9,768 nt of DNA. Source: Ferrimicrobium sp. (GTDB taxonomy: Bacteria; Actinomycetota; Acidimicrobiia; Acidimicrobiales; Acidimicrobiaceae). The stretch is taken from positions 1-9,768 of the forward strand of contig DAHXNM010000034.1 in the NCBI GenBank assembly GCA_027365375.1, in the 5' to 3' direction. Position numbers and translations under genes: made by a program. Positions 6,677 through 9,768 of the stretch are shown one piece after another. The notes under the pieces are model-generated. The model was not told the DNA's origin. It saw nothing but the letters and a program-made list of their open reading frames with translations, and searched no databases. Positions within the stretch are counted from its first letter, which is position 1, and each line of letters opens with the position of its first letter.

Positions 6677-8191
6677 TTAATTAGGGGAATTTCCGACGAA
6701 GTCTTTTGGACGAATGAAGATGACGGCCAAGACTGCGCCCACAAGAGCGAGGATGCCACTCACGATGAGAAGTTCGTTGAGCGCACCGGTGTAGGCCGAG
6801 TGAATGGCTGTCTCGAGTTCGCCCCGTACGCGAGGTGCTGTCGCGACAATAGCGCGTCCAATGGTTCCTTGATCGATGGCGCTCGCGATGTCAGCTGAAC
6901 GGTGCGCGAGGCTAGGTGCTTGCGATAGGGCATGCTCAAGACTGTGGAGTAACAGCGTCGTGAATAGCGTTCCGTAGACGGCGATACCGACGGCGATCCC
7001 AATCTGGCGTCCGGTGCTGTTGGCGCCGGAGGCCATGCCAGCTCTTTGGGGCTTGACGACGCCGACTGCTGTCGAGGCGAGCGGAGGGTTCACGAGCCCG
7101 CTCCCCACGCCTGCGACGAGAAGGCCCGGGATGAGATGTGTCCAGGGACTCGTTGCGTCGAGGCCAGCCATGAGGATTAACCCGATACCCACGAGAGCAA
7201 GCCCTGGGCCGATCAACCAACGAACGGGTATGTGACTGCTTGCACGCCCGGCTACCGTCGCCACGATGAGGGTCGGCCCTGTAAGCAAGAGAAGGCGTGT
7301 GCCAGTGCCAAGTGCTGAATAACCAAGATCGTCCTGAAGGTAGAGGACGAGATAGAGGAGCATGGCAAAGAGCGAGGCGTTCATGGCAAATGCGGCAATG
7401 AGGCCCCCGTCAAAGGTGGGGACCCGGAAGAGCGAGAGGTCAAGCATGGGGTGGACAACCTTCCTTTCGGCAATGATAAAGGCGCCGATCAAGACGGCCG
7501 CAGCACACAAGGACGCAACGACGGAGGCATTCCCCCATGACGTCTGCCCTGCTTCAGTGAGGCCGTAGACGAGGGCAACCATAGCGGCAGTGAAGGTAAA
7601 AAATCCAGCCCAATCTGGACGGTGAGACTGGGCACTTCGGTATTCTTCGACTTTCCAGAGTGTCACGATGATTGCTGCTGCCCCCAGAGGAACATTGACC
7701 CAAAAGATTCCTCGCCAGCTGATACCGGTTGTAATGACACCGCCGAGGATAGGCCCAACGCCGGCGGCCAGTCCTGTGATCCCGCCCCAAATGCCAAATG
7801 CAACTCCTCGGTCTTTGCCATGAAAGCTGTTGGCAAGAAGCGAGAGAGAGGTTGCGAAGATAATAGCCCCACCAATACCTTGCCCAGCTCGAGACAGGAT
7901 CAACATTAACGGTGATTGCGCCAGCCCGCACAGCGCCGACCCCAGCGTGAAGATGACCAGTCCTATGACGAAGATCAGTCGCTGTCCGTACCGGTCCGCG
8001 AGCGCGCCAGCGGTCAAGAGCGCGGCTGCAAGCGTCAGCGCGTAGGCGTCAATGACCCACTCGATATCCGCAAAGCTCGCATGCAGGGCGCGCTCGATCT
8101 GTGGGAGCGCCACGGTCACGATGGTCAGGTCAACAAGAAACATAAATGTCGCCGTGCAGGCAACGACGAGGGTCCACCACTTTTTATTCAT
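6677..8191 (-). CDS. DHA2-family (EmrB/QacA-like) 14-helix multidrug exporter
   Basis: 504 residues with about 14 hydrophobic spans, the length of DHA2 drug:proton antiporters of the cytoplasmic membrane. Family motifs are present in order: D1-type LVDLTIVTVALP with Asp21 in span 1 (19-30), motif A GALADRYGQRL (62-72), motif B LSRAGQGIGGA (99-109) and the antiporter motif C, AAGVGPILGG (142-151). VEWVxxAYxL is seen as IEWVIDAYAL (43-52). Start 8191 gives MNKKWWTLVV directly before span 1, and a TANNNT box (8203-8198) lies 6 bases upstream on the minus strand. It is divergent from the Lrp/AsnC-type regulator at 8276, which probably controls it in response to a ligand. The substrate is unknown; drugs, dyes or amino-acid-like metabolites are possible. 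The protein looks intact. Confidence 0.93.
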   Translation of the reverse strand: MNKKWWTLVVACTATFMFLVDLTIVTVALPQIERALHASFADIEWVIDAYALTLAAALLTAGALADRYGQRLIFVIGLVIFTLGSALCGLAQSPLMLILSRAGQGIGGAIIFATSLSLLANSFHGKDRGVAFGIWGGITGLAAGVGPILGGVITTGISWRGIFWVNVPLGAAAIIVTLWKVEEYRSAQSHRPDWAGFFTFTAAMVALVYGLTEAGQTSWGNASVVASLCAAAVLIGAFIIAERKVVHPMLDLSLFRVPTFDGGLIAAFAMNASLFAMLLYLVLYLQDDLGYSALGTGTRLLLLTGPTLIVATVAGRASSHIPVRWLIGPGLALVGIGLILMAGLDATSPWTHLIPGLLVAGVGSGLVNPPLASTAVGVVKPQRAGMASGANSTGRQIGIAVGIAVYGTLFTTLLLHSLEHALSQAPSLAHRSADIASAIDQGTIGRAIVATAPRVRGELETAIHSAYTGALNELLIVSGILALVGAVLAVIFIRPKDFVGNSPN

Positions 8192-8197
8192 GGGTAT

Positions 8198-8203
8198 ACG
8201 GTA
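8198..8203 (-). promoter_or_regulatory. -10 box for leaderless transcription of the DHA2 exporter
   Basis: On the minus strand TACCGT (8203-8198) ends 6 bases before ATG 8191. It lies partly in the GGTACC palindrome (8200-8205). No -35 match is seen at 17-18 bases. Confidence 0.38.
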
Positions 8204-8262
8204 CCAAGTGAAATCAATATCCGCTATCGGAAAGACGAAATCCGCATAATAGCGCTATGTGT

Positions 8263-8268
8263 TATTAT
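8263..8268 (+). promoter_or_regulatory. -10 box for leaderless transcription of the Lrp/AsnC regulator
   Basis: TATTAT ends 7 bases before ATG 8276, placing the expected transcription start at or next to the start codon. It lies 4 bases after the ATAGCGCTAT palindrome, so protein bound there would interfere with RNA polymerase. Confidence 0.45.
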
Positions 8269-8275
8269 TGAAACC

Positions 8276-9340
8276 ATGGAGTCTGTCAGAATCGATCTCT
8301 TGGACCACAGAATCATCCAGTCACTACAACTTGACCCGCGCGCACCATTTAGTCGCTTAGCTACAATACTTGGTCCCTCTGAGCAGACAATTGCTCGCCG
8401 TTATCGACGACTAGTTGCGGATCATGTGGTGCGAGTGGTGGCAGAGCTAAACTCACAGCGCATCAGTCAGCGCGACTGGCTCGTCCGTCTCCGCTGTGTC
8501 CCGGGTTCGGCAACGGTGGTTGCCACCAAGGTGGCACGAGATCAAGACACTTCCTGGGTGCAAGTTGCTTCCGGTGGGACCGAAATCTTCGTCGGGGTTC
8601 GGTCTCATCACGACACTCATGGAACCCCCTTGCTCCTTGAGCAACTCTCCCTTAACCGTCGAGTCGTGGACATGAGGGCCTACTGTCTCTTGCACGAGTT
8701 CACCAATGGTGTGTCTTCTCCTTTGGGATCAAACTACCTCTCCTCGAGCGAAATTGACCGATTAACTTCTCATCACAGGACTGCGCGCGCAACCGATCGA
8801 ACGGCGGCGCCTTTGCAAGAGTCGGATTGGCCCTTGATCCGTGCCCTAGGCAAGGATGGCCGGATGACTTTTCGCCAACTCGCCGACGAGACTCACTGGC
8901 ACGAGTCGACCGTGCGACGACGTGTTGAGGAGCTCGTGTTGGATGGGGTGCTCTTCTTCAATGTTGACCTTGATAACCATGTAGTCGGGTTGAATGCTCC
9001 GGCTCTCCTGTGGATGTCGGTCGCTCCACCGAAGCTGGCAGAGGTAGGTGAAGCGCTCGCAGGCCTTCAACAGATACCTTTCGCGGCGGCCACGACCGGT
9101 TCTACCAACTTGGTGGCAACGGTGCTCTGTTCTGATGAGGCTGCTCTTTATCAGTACCTCACACAAGAGTTGGCATCCCTTAAGGGGATCCTAAATGTCG
9201 AGGTCGCCCTCGTCATGCAGACCGTGAAACTCTACTCCATGACGACTCAGATGAGGTCTCGCGTAGGGGCTGAACGCTCCCGTCCTCAGGTGCCAGCAAT
9301 GCCCGAGTCAGAGGCCCTCTCGGTCGACACTCCTTCGTGA
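8276..9340 (+). CDS. Lrp/AsnC-family regulator with two HTH-AsnC units
   Basis: 354 residues, about twice a classical Lrp, with the domain set repeated. HTH 1 is at 6-56 (LLDHRIIQSLQLDPRAPFSR, then PSEQTIARRYRRLVADHVV) and ligand/oligomer (RAM) domain 1 at about 67-142. HTH 2 is at 183-232 (LIRALGKDGRMTFRQLADET, then HESTVRRRVEELVLDGVL) and RAM domain 2 at about 242-318. Double Lrp/AsnC proteins of this length are common in Actinobacteria. The 30-residue tail is polar and probably disordered. The open frame continues upstream to 7916, but that part is antisense to the exporter; ATG 8276 has a TATTAT box 7 bases before it. Divergence from the DHA2 exporter suggests it is the local regulator. 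The ligand, likely an amino acid or a small drug-like molecule, is unknown. Confidence 0.9.
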   Translation: MESVRIDLLDHRIIQSLQLDPRAPFSRLATILGPSEQTIARRYRRLVADHVVRVVAELNSQRISQRDWLVRLRCVPGSATVVATKVARDQDTSWVQVASGGTEIFVGVRSHHDTHGTPLLLEQLSLNRRVVDMRAYCLLHEFTNGVSSPLGSNYLSSSEIDRLTSHHRTARATDRTAAPLQESDWPLIRALGKDGRMTFRQLADETHWHESTVRRRVEELVLDGVLFFNVDLDNHVVGLNAPALLWMSVAPPKLAEVGEALAGLQQIPFAAATTGSTNLVATVLCSDEAALYQYLTQELASLKGILNVEVALVMQTVKLYSMTTQMRSRVGAERSRPQVPAMPESEALSVDTPS

Positions 9341-9373
9341 CGCACTAATAGGCTGTCTACACCGCGCCGCAAA

Positions 9374-9393
9374 GAATGGTCGGTCAGCCATTC
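9374..9393 (+). terminator. Weak hairpin downstream of the regulator gene
   Basis: GAATGG (9374-9379) and CCATTC (9388-9393) form a 6-bp stem, extendable by one G-T pair, with a short loop, 34 bases after the regulator stop. There is no T-tract, so it is at best a weak or factor-assisted terminator. Confidence 0.28.
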
Positions 9394-9409
9394 ACTTGTC
9401 ATCAGTTGG

Positions 9410-9768
9410 TACAAAAGCGGTTCTTCGCAAATGAGTGCTAATCCGCCACCAAGACCGACCGGGTTTTGCAAAACCGTCTATCGCTCTAGAGATACCTAGC
9501 CAGCGATTGCGTCATTTGAATGCGTCTAATGTGCAAAGCTTGTGAACTGCAACAGGGACAAGCAAGGGGTCCTCTCTCGTGTCTCACGTATCTGGGTCAG
9601 TTGGATCCAGTTACGAACTCAGTGAGCCAGATACCTGCATCGTCACCGGGGTAACCGTAGCTAGTAGTGACCAGTCAGGCTTACCAGCGCTAAGGAGTAC
9701 TCTGATTCTAAAGTTCGCAAAGTTCGTCATCCCAAAGGCGATGCGTTTGATCCGCTTAATGAGGTTGT
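9410..9768 (-). mobile_element. ISL3-type insertion sequence 3' end (copy 2), continues past window
   Basis: The element end is probably GGTTCTTCGCAAATGAG at 9419-9435, which matches copy 1 at 5751-5767 and resembles the GGxTCTTCG-type ends I recall for the ISL3 family. TACAAAAGC just outside is shared with copy 1. About 175 bases of non-coding sequence separate it from the transposase stop at 9611. The rest of the element, including the other inverted repeat, lies to the right of the window. Confidence 0.68.
9611..9768 (-). CDS. ISL3-family transposase, C-terminal 51 residues
   Basis: The minus strand is open from the window edge to TAA at 9613-9611. It reads NLIKRIKRIAFGMTNF, ANFRIRVLLSAGKPDW, then SLLATVTPVTMQV and a short polar tail. 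The N-L-x-K-x-x-K-R-x-x-F-G-x-x-NFxNFRxR pattern followed by a short hydrophobic stretch is the C-terminal signature of ISL3-type (IS204/IS1001/IS1096/IS1165) DDE transposases, just behind the catalytic glutamate region. The DDE residues lie outside the window, so whether this copy is active cannot be judged. Its end is not damaged in the visible part, unlike copy 1. Confidence 0.75.
   Translation of the reverse strand, partial: NLIKRIKRIAFGMTNFANFRIRVLLSAGKPDWSLLATVTPVTMQVSGSLSS

Larger units (their letters stand above)
8192..8275. promoter_or_regulatory. Divergent exporter/regulator promoter region with candidate operators
   Basis: 84 bases carry both promoters. There is a perfect 10-bp palindrome ATAGCGCTAT at 8249-8258, just upstream of the regulator -10 box, and two related direct sequences ATCCGCTAT (8219-8227) and ATCCGCATAAT (8240-8250). 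Smaller palindromes GTATAC (8194-8199) and GGTACC (8200-8205) cover the exporter -10. Lrp/AsnC proteins usually bind several AT-rich imperfect palindromes in such regions and often regulate their own gene. The assignment to the neighbouring regulator is inference. Confidence 0.45.

Noticed and set aside
7916..8275. 120-codon upstream extension of the Lrp/AsnC regulator
   Set aside because: It is antisense to the start of the DHA2 exporter; the regulator's first HTH begins right after ATG 8276.
1..9768. CRISPR array, tRNA, rRNA or replication origin
   Set aside because: No regularly spaced direct repeats, tRNA-like cloverleaf, rRNA signature or iteron cluster was seen on either strand.

Overview
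The window looks like an accessory region of an actinobacterial chromosome or large mobile element. The evidence is moderate GC by eye, an HNH endonuclease type common in Actinobacteria, a double-domain Lrp/AsnC regulator, and start codons that sit 6-7 bases after a TANNNT box (leaderless transcription). An acidophilic member of the Acidimicrobiia would fit the moderate GC and the IS load, but that is a guess from general knowledge.

Layout, left to right. Positions 1-44 hold the probable first codons of an IS200/IS605-type TnpB on the minus strand, with a GC-rich hairpin behind it (100-121). A RimJ/RimL-like GNAT acetyltransferase follows (525-1097, +). Next is a decayed minus-strand HNH endonuclease gene (1229 to about 1804). 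It carries two compensating one-base indels and stops resembling its family exactly where an EntS-like MFS transporter begins (1798-3030, +). Behind the transporter lies a heavily frameshifted relic of a DUF6262-like, transposon-associated coiled-coil protein (about 3053-3363). A second, small GNAT acetyltransferase (3527-3943, +) and a secreted lipoprotein with sialidase/BNR-like motifs (4395-5615, +) complete the left two thirds.

The right third is a module of a DHA2-family 14-helix drug exporter (6677-8191, -) and a divergently transcribed tandem-domain Lrp/AsnC regulator (8276-9340, +), sharing an 84-base intergenic region. The module lies between two same-orientation copies of the 3' end of an ISL3-type insertion sequence: a relic at about 5742-6056, and a better copy at 9410-9768 whose transposase C-terminus runs off the right edge. 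This has the shape of a composite-transposon-like cassette.

The intact genes read as an export and detoxification cargo (two acetyltransferases, two exporters, one likely local regulator, one lipoprotein) among worn mobile-element debris. No single new multi-gene defence or biosynthetic system is evident. The most informative signals are the consistent leaderless start signature, the IS-flanked efflux/regulator pair, and two pseudogenes that only become recognisable when frames are stitched together.
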